From the NCBI GenBank assembly GCA_965226285.1, contig CBDDCQ010000005.1:434001-498000 (forward strand): a stretch of DNA of 64,000 nucleotides, read 5' to 3'. The notes below the pieces were generated by a model. The model had not been told where the DNA came from. It did no database searches and saw nothing but the letters and a program-made list of their open reading frames with translations. Made by a program: the position numbers and the translations under genes. Numbering within the stretch: the first letter of the stretch is position 1; every line of letters starts with the position of its first letter. Positions 26,933 to 36,084 of this stretch are shown here, piece by piece. The DNA comes from CBDDCQ01 sp965226285. GTDB lineage: Bacteria; Bacteroidota; Bacteroidia; Flavobacteriales; Ichthyobacteriaceae.

Positions 26933-28729
26933 TTAATTTACATTTTTTTCCAAGTTCAATATAACATTTGTAGCTTTATGATATTCTTGAATCATCTGAC
27001 TATTATCGTTAGAGGGAGTATATCTGGCAAATTCACAATCATTGAGAATATCCATAAGTTCAGAAATAAGTTCTAATTCTATATTTTGAGATTGTAATAT
27101 TTCTTTTAAATAATCTTTATTCAGATCATTTTTTTTAATACTCAATTTCCTCATTAAATATTCAAATAAAGCACGTTCTAATTCTATATAAAATTCACTA
27201 CTATTATTTTGTTTAAGCATCTTATATGCTTTCTTTAATCTCTTTTGAGCTAATTTAGCCGCTTGTTGCCTATTGATTTGAGAGGTATCTCTACGATTTC
27301 TACTCCATAGTATAAAAAATAATATACCTCCCAGTATAAAAGGTATATATAGCCATATATTATACCATTTAGAACCTATAAAACTCTTTCGTGTAGCTTT
27401 ATATAAATTAGTATTTTGTTTGATATATAAAATGTCTCCTCCTATATAATTTACCTTTTCTTTATTTACTAAATTTTCTGAAGAATCTACAATATTAGTT
27501 TTAGGTAAATCTTTGCCTTTAGTCACATTTATAGTAAGTCCATCTTTAAGTAGGGTAACATATTTTTTAGTTTTAGGATTGAAATAAGAAAATTCAACTT
27601 TAGGAATTTTATACACTCCTTTATAACGTGGTATTACCAAATATTCATTTTTAATAGTTCCAAATAATCCTCCACGTGATACATCAACAGATGATTTAAA
27701 TTTTGGATCATACTTTTCAAGCTCATTAGGCATCTCTACAATTGGCAGATTTATCAATTTTAAATTTCCCTTCCCGCTCACCGATACATCTAACTGAACA
27801 GAACGATTTGCCTCTACATTTTCTTTGTTCAAACTTACAGATAACTTAAAATCTCCTACAGCCCCTGAAAAATCTTTGGGCTTTCCCTTTTCAGGTAACG
27901 GTTTTACATTCAATATCAATGCTTTTGAAGATAAGGGCAACTCCATATTCTCAGTATTGGGTTCTCCCCAAAAATTACGCCCCCCTGTCTGCACTTGTAC
28001 AGGTACTTCTATGCTCCAAGAAGGCAACGTAATTCTACCTGATTTTTGAGGTATTAACACCATTTTTTGTATGGTAATTGCCTTGTATAATTGTCCCTTA
28101 TAATTTTCATTTCTAATATCATATCCATTTTGGTTAATTTTAATATTCTCTTTCCACACACCTTCAAAAGTAGGTTGTTTCATAATATTAGGAGAAGATA
28201 TAGAGGTCGAAAAATACAACTTATACTCTGCTATAATTTGCTCTCCTACATAGGGTTTTCTATTGGATAACTTCAATACAAAGTGTATTTTTTTAGAAAT
28301 TTCATATCTAGGATCTTTAGGATTTTTAGACACGGGAACACTTTTGGTAACTTCTATAGTAATAGAATTAGATTTTTGAATTTTTCCACCTACCTTTACA
28401 CTAGCAGGAGCTATAGTGAACTTACCTTTTTTTTTGGGTTTTAACCAATAAGATATAGAAATGGTTTTAGTAGAAGTAGAACGCCCATTAATCATATTAA
28501 AAGAACTTTGTGATGAAGTACTAGGACCAGCTACCACAGTAAAGTTTTCAAAACTAGGTGGAGTAATATTTCCATATTCCTGATTTCCATTTACCTTTAA
28601 TGAAAAAGTAATTTGAAGTTTATCTGACTGCCCTAATTGGGTTTTACTAGCATAGGCATTAAAATCTTGCGCATATACACTTATAGATATGAAAAATAAA
28701 TTCCATAGTGCAACAAAACTTTTTCTCAT
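26933..28729 (-). CDS. batD: BatD, periplasmic beta-rich membrane protein
   Basis: A 598-residue protein with signal peptide, tandem immunoglobulin-like beta domains over about 20-430 (typical BatD sequence FNAYASKTQLGQSDKLQITF), one transmembrane helix near 455-475 (IPFILGGILFFILW), and a cytoplasmic helical tail. BatD is part of the Bat complex that affects stress tolerance; the molecular mechanism is unknown. I start at the ATG at 28729, which overlaps the batC stop region; the longer frame would need TTG. Central gene of the batC-batD-batE transcript. Confidence 0.88.
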   Translation of the reverse strand: MRKSFVALWNLFFISISVYAQDFNAYASKTQLGQSDKLQITFSLKVNGNQEYGNITPPSFENFTVVAGPSTSSQSSFNMINGRSTSTKTISISYWLKPKKKGKFTIAPASVKVGGKIQKSNSITIEVTKSVPVSKNPKDPRYEISKKIHFVLKLSNRKPYVGEQIIAEYKLYFSTSISSPNIMKQPTFEGVWKENIKINQNGYDIRNENYKGQLYKAITIQKMVLIPQKSGRITLPSWSIEVPVQVQTGGRNFWGEPNTENMELPLSSKALILNVKPLPEKGKPKDFSGAVGDFKLSVSLNKENVEANRSVQLDVSVSGKGNLKLINLPIVEMPNELEKYDPKFKSSVDVSRGGLFGTIKNEYLVIPRYKGVYKIPKVEFSYFNPKTKKYVTLLKDGLTINVTKGKDLPKTNIVDSSENLVNKEKVNYIGGDILYIKQNTNLYKATRKSFIGSKWYNIWLYIPFILGGILFFILWSRNRRDTSQINRQQAAKLAQKRLKKAYKMLKQNNSSEFYIELERALFEYLMRKLSIKKNDLNKDYLKEILQSQNIELELISELMDILNDCEFARYTPSNDNSQMIQEYHKATNVILNLEKNVN

Positions 28730-28734
28730 ATTTA

Positions 28735-29454
28735 CTACCAATCTTTATCTGTTTTTACTCGTTTGGCTTTTACCTTTTTCTTTTTTACCTTTTTTTGAAT
28801 TTTATCTTCTTCTTTTTTCATAGCCTCTAATATACGCTTTATTTCCTCTTTAGATAATCTATTTTGTTTTTTCTTTCTCTGTTGTTTTTGGTTTTTTTTA
28901 TCTTGCTTTTGTTTTTCACTCTCATCCTTTTTATTATTCCTGTTGTCTTTTTTATCTTCATTTTTATCTTCATTTTTATCTTTATTCTTATCTTTACTTT
29001 TGTTATTCTTTTTATTTTTTGATTTTTGTTGTTGCTTCATTCTTTTTGCCAAAATCAAATTATGCCTTGTTTGTTTATCATTTGGATTATTTCTCAACGC
29101 ATCCTCGTATGCTTTTATAGCTTCATCTAATTTCTTTTCTTGCAATAGTGCATTACCCATATTGTGGTATGATGCAGATTTCACATTTTTATCTCCGGTA
29201 GTTTTAGCTACCAAATCGTATTGTGCTATAGATTCTTTGAATCGTTTTTGCTCAAATACTGAATTGCCTAAATTGTAATTAGCTGATATAGAATTAGGAT
29301 TGTATTTGAGTGCCTTTTTATACATAATTTCAGAATCTGCTGCTTTTTTATTTTTCAGCAATTCATTACCTTTACGTACTAAATTCTTCTCTTGTGCTTG
29401 CAGTTGTAAAGCCATTACAAGTAATAAAACACTATATAAAATAAATTTTTTCAT
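28735..29454 (-). CDS. batC: BatC-like TPR protein with lysine-rich tail
   Basis: A 239-residue protein with signal peptide (ending LQLQAQ), TPR units at about 22-130 (YKKALKYNPNSISANYNLG; YEDALRNNPNDKQTRHNL), and a highly charged Lys/Asn/Asp-rich tail from about 135 to the end, including repeated DKNKDKNEDK-type units. This matches BatC, the first TPR subunit of the bat locus. The usual upstream batA and batB (VWA proteins) are absent: upstream is a gap with a -7-like TAAATTTG box (minus strand, 29527-29520) and then foreign DNA, so this cluster has either been separated from batAB or has its own promoter. Confidence 0.82.
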   Translation of the reverse strand: MKKFILYSVLLLVMALQLQAQEKNLVRKGNELLKNKKAADSEIMYKKALKYNPNSISANYNLGNSVFEQKRFKESIAQYDLVAKTTGDKNVKSASYHNMGNALLQEKKLDEAIKAYEDALRNNPNDKQTRHNLILAKRMKQQQKSKNKKNNKSKDKNKDKNEDKNEDKKDNRNNKKDESEKQKQDKKNQKQQRKKKQNRLSKEEIKRILEAMKKEEDKIQKKVKKKKVKAKRVKTDKDW

Positions 29455-29767
29455 TTTTAGTTTGCTAAGTTAATTTAAAATAATCATAAAACTAAATCCC
29501 CCTACCTAATAAATTCAGGCAAATTTAATAAAAATTGAAAATAAATAAACCTGAGTTTTTGAATATTTTAAATATTAGTAAAAAACTTATAAAACAATGT
29601 ATATTAACTAAATATGTTAAAAATAAGTTGAAAAACTTATAATAATTTTTAGATTGAATAAATATTTTTGGCTAATTTCAATTAAAAATTATCGCTGTTA
29701 ATAAGTTATTGAATATTATTTTTATTTATATATTTGCATTATTACAAAGTCTTATAAAGACTATAGA
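29455..29767. promoter_or_regulatory. Divergent promoter region between batC and the toprim fragment
   Basis: On the minus strand TAAATTTG (29527-29520) is a plausible -7 box for batC. On the plus strand TTG (29709-29711), 17 nt, TATATTTG (29729-29736) fits a promoter for the toprim fragment. The rest is AT-rich with three scattered copies of an AACTTAT-like sequence (for example ACTTATAA near 29589 and 29634). No gene is seen in this 313-bp stretch. Confidence 0.4.
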
Positions 29768-30064
29768 GTGTTTAAAAATCATGGTGTAAATGTAATATGG
29801 TTTCAAAATGAGGGTATGTTCCCTGCTATGACTATTTTAAGTAATATAGTAAAAAAGTTTAAGAAAGTAAATGTTTTTTTTGATAATGATAGAGCAGGTA
29901 TTGAGGCATCTAGAAATTTAGTAAATAGAATTAACAATTACCAAAGTAATAAAGCTGTAAACATCGCTATACCTTTAAATGAAGGTGTAAAAGATATTTC
30001 AGACTTTATAGAGAAAAAAGGAGTTTATGAATTGAAAAGATTTTTAAACAAGTGTAAAATTTAA
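29768..30064 (+). pseudogene. Toprim-domain fragment of a phage/plasmid-type primase
   Basis: A 98-codon frame from a GTG, containing the toprim signature VFFDNDRAGIEAS (the DxD motif, metal-binding). Recognisable toprim sequence continues upstream of the GTG in the same frame (IITKSYKDYRVFKNHG, resembling TKSxKDV of phage-type primases) back to a stop near 29700, with no ATG. The zinc-finger and polymerase parts of a primase are missing, so I read it as a 5'-truncated remnant; a short functional toprim protein from a rare start cannot be excluded. A promoter lies upstream and a small gene 16 bp downstream. Confidence 0.6.
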
Positions 30065-30080
30065 ATAAAATTTAATTATA

Positions 30081-30431
30081 ATGGAAAAAAGAAAAATTAG
30101 TGTTTTAACTCCAAATTCAAATGATATATTTGTAATTGAAGATGAAGTTAAAACTTGGGGTGATATTCTGTCAAAACTCAAGTCAGAAGATTTAATATCA
30201 GGTCAGAATGAAATGGTAGGTTTGGAAAAGACTGATATGAAATCCTATTTAGAACCTAAAACACCTCTACCTAACAAAGATTTATTTTTCTATCTAAAGA
30301 ATAATAAAATGAAGGCAGGTGCAGATTCGGCTGATGATAGCTTGAGACCCTTAGAAAACATTAAAAAATTCGCTAATACGGCTAATGATAACGAGAGACC
30401 CTCAGAAAACCCTAAAAACAAAGAAAAATAA
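30081..30431 (+). CDS. Small hypothetical protein with possible beta-grasp (ubiquitin-like) fold
   Basis: A 116-residue protein not assigned to a known family. The first 75 residues alternate strand-helix-strand in a way that fits a beta-grasp: KISVLTP, DIFVIEDEVKTWGDIL (strand then helix), MVGLEKTDMKSYLE, LFFYLKNNKMKAG. The tail (about 76-116) is Asp/Asn-rich and holds a loose duplication (SADDSLRPLENIKKFAN / TANDNERPSENPKNK). It sits 16 bp after the toprim fragment and overlaps the convergent membrane-protein gene by 20 bp. Probably phage- or plasmid-derived. The fold call is inference from pattern only. Confidence 0.45.
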   Translation: MEKRKISVLTPNSNDIFVIEDEVKTWGDILSKLKSEDLISGQNEMVGLEKTDMKSYLEPKTPLPNKDLFFYLKNNKMKAGADSADDSLRPLENIKKFANTANDNERPSENPKNKEK

Positions 30432-30900
30432 GAACGTGACAAAAAATTAAAATTACTAAACCAACGAACATACTATTCCTAGAGCTTTTATCAAGTTTAT
30501 CAACTATTTTATTTAAATCTTTGACTTTTTTATTTATGCTATTAAATACTTCTTGTTTAATTTCAAAACCTCTTAATTTATCCATTTTTTTAGAAGCATA
30601 TTCTTTTTCATTATCATTGCTTTTTTTAGCTTTAATTTGACCTCTAAAATTAAGAAATATACTACGGATTAAAAAAATACAGGCTAACAAAATCAGTATT
30701 TTTTCTAAAATCCCATCTCCTTTTAGTTTATTCATTAAGTTCAGTGAAATATATAAACCTGCACCTGATATAGAAATTGTCAATAAATCAATCCTTTTTG
30801 CAGAATAAGAAGCCTTTTGTCTATGTTGATTGAGATGATCTCTCCACAGTTCATATTCTAATTTATCTTCTTCACTCATTTTTTGTTCTTTGTTATCCAA
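30412..30900 (-). CDS. Small hypothetical membrane protein
   Basis: A 162-residue protein with a charged N-terminus (residues 1-38), two membrane segments in the middle (LLTISISGAGLYISLNLM near 39-56; ILEKILILLACIFLI near 64-79), a charged helical stretch (about 85-140) and a C-terminal membrane segment (FVGLVILIFCHVLIFLCF). The family is not recognised. The layout (2 TM, coiled coil, 1 TM) is seen in SLATT-like and other phage-exclusion membrane proteins, but no signature decides. It is convergent with, and overlaps, the preceding small gene. Confidence 0.5.
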   Translation of the reverse strand: MDNKEQKMSEEDKLEYELWRDHLNQHRQKASYSAKRIDLLTISISGAGLYISLNLMNKLKGDGILEKILILLACIFLIRSIFLNFRGQIKAKKSNDNEKEYASKKMDKLRGFEIKQEVFNSINKKVKDLNKIVDKLDKSSRNSMFVGLVILIFCHVLIFLCF

Positions 30901-30996
30901 GTTATTAAGTCATTTAAATTTATATAGTATTATGTAATGCGTTGTAAAACACTTTATCTGTGCTATCTAATTTATTATTACAACGAAAATTATTAA

Positions 30997-32697
30997 TTAT
31001 TCTCTTTCTTCTGGAAATGGTATTGCATTGACTCTATCTGCCCAATGATACCACATTTTTTTCATTTGTTTAGCAATATTAGGATAATTCTTAATGAGAT
31101 TATTTTCCTCTGCTCTGTCTTTTTCAATATCATAAAGTGCCCATTGTGATTTACTACGATCATTTAAAGTTACTAATTTCCACTTTCCTCGCCTAATTGC
31201 TGAATGGTTTTCATGTTGCCAAAATATAGGTCTTTCTTCATTATTTTCAAAGTTTTTATCTCTTGCTGCTATCAAGTAAGGAACAAAACTTTTTCCTTCT
31301 AAAGTTTCAATTTGATTATTATTAAATGTCTTTGGATATTTTACCTCAGCAATTTCACAAATAGTGGGCATTACATCAATGAAATGAAAATATTGGTTTT
31401 TAATAATACTCCCAGGCTTACTAATCCCTTTGGGCCAATGAACAATTAAAGGAGTAGCTATACCTCCTTCGTGAACAAATTTCTTATATTTTTTAAAAGG
31501 TGTATTTGAATAAGCAGCCCAACACTGTCCCTGCGAAATAGACCAACCGCTTTTTTTCCGCCATTGTTTATAATTTGATTGATGATATTTTTTCCAATTC
31601 ATACCAAAAAGATCTAATTCACCAGAACAGCCATTATCTGACATAAACATAATGATGGTATTTTCATAATAGCCTTTTTCTTTGAGTATCTCGATAATCC
31701 TACCAATATTCCAATCCATGTTATCAACCTGTCCAGCATACATAGCACGACGAAAATCTAATTCTTTTTTATCTCTTTGGCTCAAAGTATCCCATTTGGG
31801 AAGTTCTTTTGTTTCTATACCAACGGGTACAAATTTTTCTATGATTTTTGCATTTTTAAATCCTTTCACTTTAGGGAGAAGTTGGTTTTCATAAGCAAGC
31901 CCTATCTTTTTCATTCGCTTTAATTTCTCTTTGCGTAAAACATCCCATCCTTTCATATATTTCCCACGATATTTTTCAGTTAATTTCTCTGGTGTCTCTA
32001 ATGGAAAATGTGGAGCATTATAAGCCAAATAGAGTAAAAAAGGTTTTTTTGAATTTTCTTTTTTATTTTGATTGATATAATCTATAGCAGCATCTGTAAA
32101 AAAATCTGTAATATAAAACTCCTCATTGGGTCTATACGGGTTTTTAGGATTTTCTTGTGCTTTAATCAATATCTTTTGATCTTTATAGATATCACAGCCC
32201 CTTAATACTTTCCAATAACTATCCACATGAGAATATATGCCCGTGAACTTATTAAATCCTCTATTTTCAGGACGAGATTTAATATCAGTATGTCCCACAT
32301 GCCATTTACCAACCATCATGGTTTGATAACCTCCTCTACGCAAAACTTCTGCAAAGGTGACACAATTATTATTATTGATATTTTTCCTATATCCTTTGCC
32401 AAAGTCTTTATAAACCATGAAACCTATATCTACTTGATGAGCATAAAGCCCTGTAAGTAAACTCGCTCTTGAAGGGCAACAGCGACTATTGTTGTAAAAT
32501 TGAGTAAAACGTACGCCATTTTTGGCTAATTTATCTAAATTAGGAGTCTCAATCTCTCCACCATAAGAGCCAATATCGGAATAACCTAAATCATCTGCCA
32601 AAATAACGATTACATTTGGACGGTTATTTTTTTTTGTTTTACATTTTAATAATCCAAAACTTACCAAACATAAAATAATTAATGTTTTTAAACTCAA
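30997..32697 (-). CDS. Arylsulfatase-type sulfatase lipoprotein
   Basis: A 566-residue type I sulfatase. Signal with lipobox LLKC (Cys19), metal-binding DD at 35-36 (VILADDLGYSD), and the modification motif C-x-P-S-R (Cys73 to Arg77, in NSRCCPSRASLLTG) where the Cys is converted to formylglycine. Further motifs: VGKWHVGH, MFMSDNG and HEGGIATPLIVHWPKG. It hydrolyses sulfate esters, probably on algal or host glycans, from the envelope. No ATG is available; it starts at TTG (32697). No anSME or FGE maturase gene is seen in the window. The divergent neighbour is a FISUMP protein. Confidence 0.9.
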   Translation of the reverse strand: MSLKTLIILCLVSFGLLKCKTKKNNRPNVIVILADDLGYSDIGSYGGEIETPNLDKLAKNGVRFTQFYNNSRCCPSRASLLTGLYAHQVDIGFMVYKDFGKGYRKNINNNNCVTFAEVLRRGGYQTMMVGKWHVGHTDIKSRPENRGFNKFTGIYSHVDSYWKVLRGCDIYKDQKILIKAQENPKNPYRPNEEFYITDFFTDAAIDYINQNKKENSKKPFLLYLAYNAPHFPLETPEKLTEKYRGKYMKGWDVLRKEKLKRMKKIGLAYENQLLPKVKGFKNAKIIEKFVPVGIETKELPKWDTLSQRDKKELDFRRAMYAGQVDNMDWNIGRIIEILKEKGYYENTIIMFMSDNGCSGELDLFGMNWKKYHQSNYKQWRKKSGWSISQGQCWAAYSNTPFKKYKKFVHEGGIATPLIVHWPKGISKPGSIIKNQYFHFIDVMPTICEIAEVKYPKTFNNNQIETLEGKSFVPYLIAARDKNFENNEERPIFWQHENHSAIRRGKWKLVTLNDRSKSQWALYDIEKDRAEENNLIKNYPNIAKQMKKMWYHWADRVNAIPFPEERE

Positions 32698-33148
32698 CGT
32701 TCTAAATATTTTTTAGTTTAATTATTAGTAAATTACACAATTTACAAAACTAATAAAATATTCTATTTATTTATACCTTTTTATTAAAAATTATTTTTAT
32801 AATTGTTAGGTTAGGTAACATTGAAAACACTAAATCAGTTTTAACGAATAACCAAGACCAAGTAATAAATTTACTTGTTTAAAATAGTATCTTTTACGAT
32901 AATATAGACGCTCTAAATCTTTTACTTTTGGCATATTGCAAACACTTAAAGTGTTTGCAATGTTGGCTAACTTAACATATTTTTATCAGACAATGCAAAA
33001 GTTTTTCTAAGATATATTTACACTACTTTTTATTCAAAACAAATTAAAAAACACTTTATTCTACGTATATTTTTTTTATTTATTTAAAATATAATTACTT
33101 TTGTTTATTAAATTAGTAGAAGTTTAGTAGATGTCAAAATAAATAACT
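32698..33148. repeat. Divergent intergenic region with a 12-bp perfect palindrome
   Basis: In this 451-bp gap, ATTGCAAACACT (32935-32946) and its complement (32950-32961) are separated by 3 nt. No T-tract follows; it looks like an operator for a dimeric regulator or the end of an element. A possible -7 box TACTTTTG lies at 33096-33103 before the next gene. No reading frame is supportable. Confidence 0.5.
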
Positions 33149-34267
33149 ATGAAAACTCAAAAAATAATACTATTATGCTTTGTAACTTCAAATATAATTT
33201 CCGCACAGGTAAGCACTGTAATTTCTAGAACGGGAAGAACATGGATGGACAAAAATTTAGGAGCTTCTCAAGTTGCTACTGCTACTAACGATTCTAAATC
33301 TTATGGAAATTATTATTCATCTAATAGTATTAATAATTTATGTCCCAAAGGATTCCGATTACCTACAAAAAAAGAATGGCAAAATGAAATTTCCAGTTGG
33401 GATAATAATATTCCCAACCTCAAAACAAGAGCTTTCAAAAGTATACTAAAACTACCCTGTGCAGGTTTTAAAAATGCAAAAGGGGTTATCCAACTTAAAG
33501 GTTCGCTAGGAGAATACTGGTCAAGTACTCCTAATAAAGAAAGAGATGGTACTACATTATATTTTTATAGTAACATTATTTATCCTCACGACCAAAGTAG
33601 CACTGCTAATAGTTTCTCAGTTCGCTGTATAAAAAACTATAATAAAGAATCAAAATTTAATGAGCCTTCTCCACCTAAACCCATAACTTCTAAAACAGGA
33701 AGAATATGGCTAGACAGGAACCTTGGTGCACATCGTATAGCTACTTCTACAGATGATGTTAAGGCTTATGGAAATTACTATCAGTTTGGTAGAGGAAATG
33801 ATGGGCATGAAAAACATGACTCTCCTATTACTAAAATTCAACTTTCTAAAAATAATTCATGGCATAATAAATTTATCATATCAAATTATAATTGGCATTA
33901 TAGTATGCAAGAGCATAAATTTTGGTCTAATAAAAATAACATAATAACTAACCCTTGTCCTGATTCATTTAGAATACCTACCAAGCAAGAATGGGAAAAA
34001 GAAATAGCCTCTTGGGACGAAAGTATTCCAAACTTCAAAGAAAAAGCCTTTAAAAGTATATTAAAACTTCCTAGTTCCGGTTATAGGGATTGGAGTGATG
34101 GTAATATAGGATCTCAAGGTTCTCAAGGGTATTACTGGACTAATACTTCTTATATTACTGATAGTAGATACAGTTTTAGACTATATTTCCACAGTAATCA
34201 CATCTCTTCAAATAGTGTAGATTACCGTACACAGGGTTACTCTATTCGATGTATAAAAAGTTTCTAA
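33149..34267 (+). CDS. Exported protein with two FISUMP (Fibrobacter major paralogous) domains
   Basis: A 372-residue protein with signal peptide (ending ISAQ) and two tandem copies of one domain (about 24-165 and 182-372). Each starts with a TGRxWxDxNLGA segment and contains FRxPTKxEW, AFKSILKLP and a terminal SxRCIK. The first copy lacks the middle insert YYQFGRGNDGHE that the second has. FISUMP domains are common in secreted Bacteroidota and Fibrobacter proteins of unknown function. No type IX sorting tail is visible. It lies next to a sulfatase gene but on the opposite strand. It is not a formylglycine-generating enzyme, despite the neighbouring sulfatase. Confidence 0.75.
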   Translation: MKTQKIILLCFVTSNIISAQVSTVISRTGRTWMDKNLGASQVATATNDSKSYGNYYSSNSINNLCPKGFRLPTKKEWQNEISSWDNNIPNLKTRAFKSILKLPCAGFKNAKGVIQLKGSLGEYWSSTPNKERDGTTLYFYSNIIYPHDQSSTANSFSVRCIKNYNKESKFNEPSPPKPITSKTGRIWLDRNLGAHRIATSTDDVKAYGNYYQFGRGNDGHEKHDSPITKIQLSKNNSWHNKFIISNYNWHYSMQEHKFWSNKNNIITNPCPDSFRIPTKQEWEKEIASWDESIPNFKEKAFKSILKLPSSGYRDWSDGNIGSQGSQGYYWTNTSYITDSRYSFRLYFHSNHISSNSVDYRTQGYSIRCIKSF

Positions 34268-34277
34268 TATAATAGCT

Positions 34278-36062
34278 TTATCTCTGTTGCCTTTGTTCTT
34301 GAGCTTTTTTAGCCATCTCAGCTAATTTAGCTTGAAATCTAGATTTTTTGTGAGGTCTCTTCTTATTCTCTTGCATTTGAGCATGAATCTTATCCTCATC
34401 TATAATATATTTTTTTATGATAACGATCTGCACGATGTTAATTAGGTTTGCCATAAGGTAATAATAACTTAACCCTGAAGCAAAATCGTTAAAGAAAAAT
34501 ATCATCATTACAGGCATGATATACATTATAACTTTCATATTTGGCATACCTGGTTGCGATGGTTGCGCCATACCTGCATTTCCTGACATTTTGGTATATA
34601 ATAATGTAGATAACGACATTAACAATGCAAATAAACTAATATGGTCTCCATATAGAGGAATATAAAAACCAAAATCATATATAGAATCATAAGAAGATAA
34701 ATCTGTAGCCCATAAAAATGGCTGCTGACGCAACTCTATAGCAATGGGAAAAAATCTAAACATTGCAAAAAGTATAGGCATTTGCAATAACATAGGTAAA
34801 CACCCTGCCATAGGGTTCACCCCTGCTTTTCTATACAATTCCATAGTAGCTTGTTGCTTTTTCATGGGATCTGCTTTCTCTAATTTTTTATTGAGTTCAT
34901 TTATCTCCGGACGAATTACTCTCATTTTGGCCGTAGATAAAAAGTTCTTGTATGTAATAGGAAAAAGCAATGTTTTTACTACAAATGTTAAAAATAATAT
35001 AGCAAGTCCTACGCTTAATCCCATAGAATGAAAAAGTCTAAATATAGGATAAATAAAGTACTCATTTACTACACCAAATATCCCCCATCCTAAAGGTACT
35101 AACTCTTCTAATTGATGTTCATATTTATCTAAGACTCCTAAATCATTTGGACCATAATATAAATTCATATCATAGTTGAGTTCCCCATTTTTGATTTCCA
35201 AAGATAATACTGAAGAAAATGATTTGGTAAAAATACTCTCATCATCTATACTTTCAGAGCGGAGTAAAGCAGTTTTAAAACGCTTATCAGTAACCAGTAC
35301 CGAACTAAAAAAATGTTGTTTGTAAGCTACCCATTTTATATTTTTATCTTCGCTTTCCTCATCTATTCCTCCCACAGATAGGTAATCTATCTTACCATTA
35401 TCTTTATTGTAATACATTTCGGTATAACGGTTTTCATAAGTTTTGCTCTTCTCATGATTTACCGTTTTCATATTCCAATATAATTTTATATTTTCATTTG
35501 CATTAATATAATCTGACATTCCCATTGTGTGTATAGAAAAATCTAACATATAATCATCCAATGGTAAAGTATATAAATATTCTATGGATTTACCCTCAGA
35601 AATTACACTCTTCATAGATAACACTTCTCTACCTTGTATTTGCTTCAAAGTAGGGTGAAAAAATAGTTCAGATGTATTTATATTTTGTCCTTGTATATTG
35701 GTAAATTTGATATTAAACTTATGATTTCCCTTATCTACCAAATATAAAGGAAGTAAATCAAATGTAGTATATTTTTTAAGTTGAGCTTGTATAATTTGAC
35801 CTCCTTTACTAGATATTTTTATCTTTACTAAATCGTTTTCTAACACTGTAATTTTCTCTTCAAAAGTAGAGTTTTTAGGCAAGAATACTTTTTCTTTTGG
35901 CAAATTTTCAATAGAATTACTCCGCTTTTCTACTATAATACTGGAATTATCTTTATTCATTTGAGATGGTAAATGACTATCATTTGTATAAATATACCAC
36001 ACAAGAATAACTCCCATAAGTATAAATCCAACAATTGCGTTAATATCCGTTTTCTTTTGCAT
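34278..36062 (-). CDS. yidC: Membrane protein insertase YidC
   Basis: A 594-residue Gram-negative-type YidC: an N-terminal membrane anchor (about 10-26), a large periplasmic beta domain (about 45-340), then five membrane segments from about 345 with the family pattern NPMAGCLPMLLQMPILFAMF near 420-440 and PNMKVIMYIMPVMMIFFF near 505. The Lys/Arg/Gln-rich tail is normal in Bacteroidota. It inserts proteins into the inner membrane with or without Sec. It lies 22 bp downstream of pyrG, an arrangement known in Flavobacteriia. Confidence 0.96.
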   Translation of the reverse strand: MQKKTDINAIVGFILMGVILVWYIYTNDSHLPSQMNKDNSSIIVEKRSNSIENLPKEKVFLPKNSTFEEKITVLENDLVKIKISSKGGQIIQAQLKKYTTFDLLPLYLVDKGNHKFNIKFTNIQGQNINTSELFFHPTLKQIQGREVLSMKSVISEGKSIEYLYTLPLDDYMLDFSIHTMGMSDYINANENIKLYWNMKTVNHEKSKTYENRYTEMYYNKDNGKIDYLSVGGIDEESEDKNIKWVAYKQHFFSSVLVTDKRFKTALLRSESIDDESIFTKSFSSVLSLEIKNGELNYDMNLYYGPNDLGVLDKYEHQLEELVPLGWGIFGVVNEYFIYPIFRLFHSMGLSVGLAILFLTFVVKTLLFPITYKNFLSTAKMRVIRPEINELNKKLEKADPMKKQQATMELYRKAGVNPMAGCLPMLLQMPILFAMFRFFPIAIELRQQPFLWATDLSSYDSIYDFGFYIPLYGDHISLFALLMSLSTLLYTKMSGNAGMAQPSQPGMPNMKVIMYIMPVMMIFFFNDFASGLSYYYLMANLINIVQIVIIKKYIIDEDKIHAQMQENKKRPHKKSRFQAKLAEMAKKAQEQRQQR

Positions 36063-36084
36063 AAAACTTAAAAAAATAACATAA

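Noticed and set aside
28943..29278. A 111-codon frame on the plus strand opposite the batC gene
   Set aside because: It is the complement of the Lys/Asn/Asp-rich tail and TPR region; its Ser/Leu/Phe-only composition is an artefact of low-complexity coding on the other strand.
29580..29760. Repeated AACTTAT-like units considered as CRISPR or origin iterons
   Set aside because: Only three imperfect short copies with irregular spacing in very AT-rich DNA; no spacers, no DnaA-box cluster.
33149..34267. FISUMP protein considered as the formylglycine-generating enzyme for the adjacent sulfatase
   Set aside because: It has the TGRxWxDxNLGA/RLPTKxEW FISUMP pattern, an export signal and no FGE-type active-site cysteine pair; it is not an FGE.
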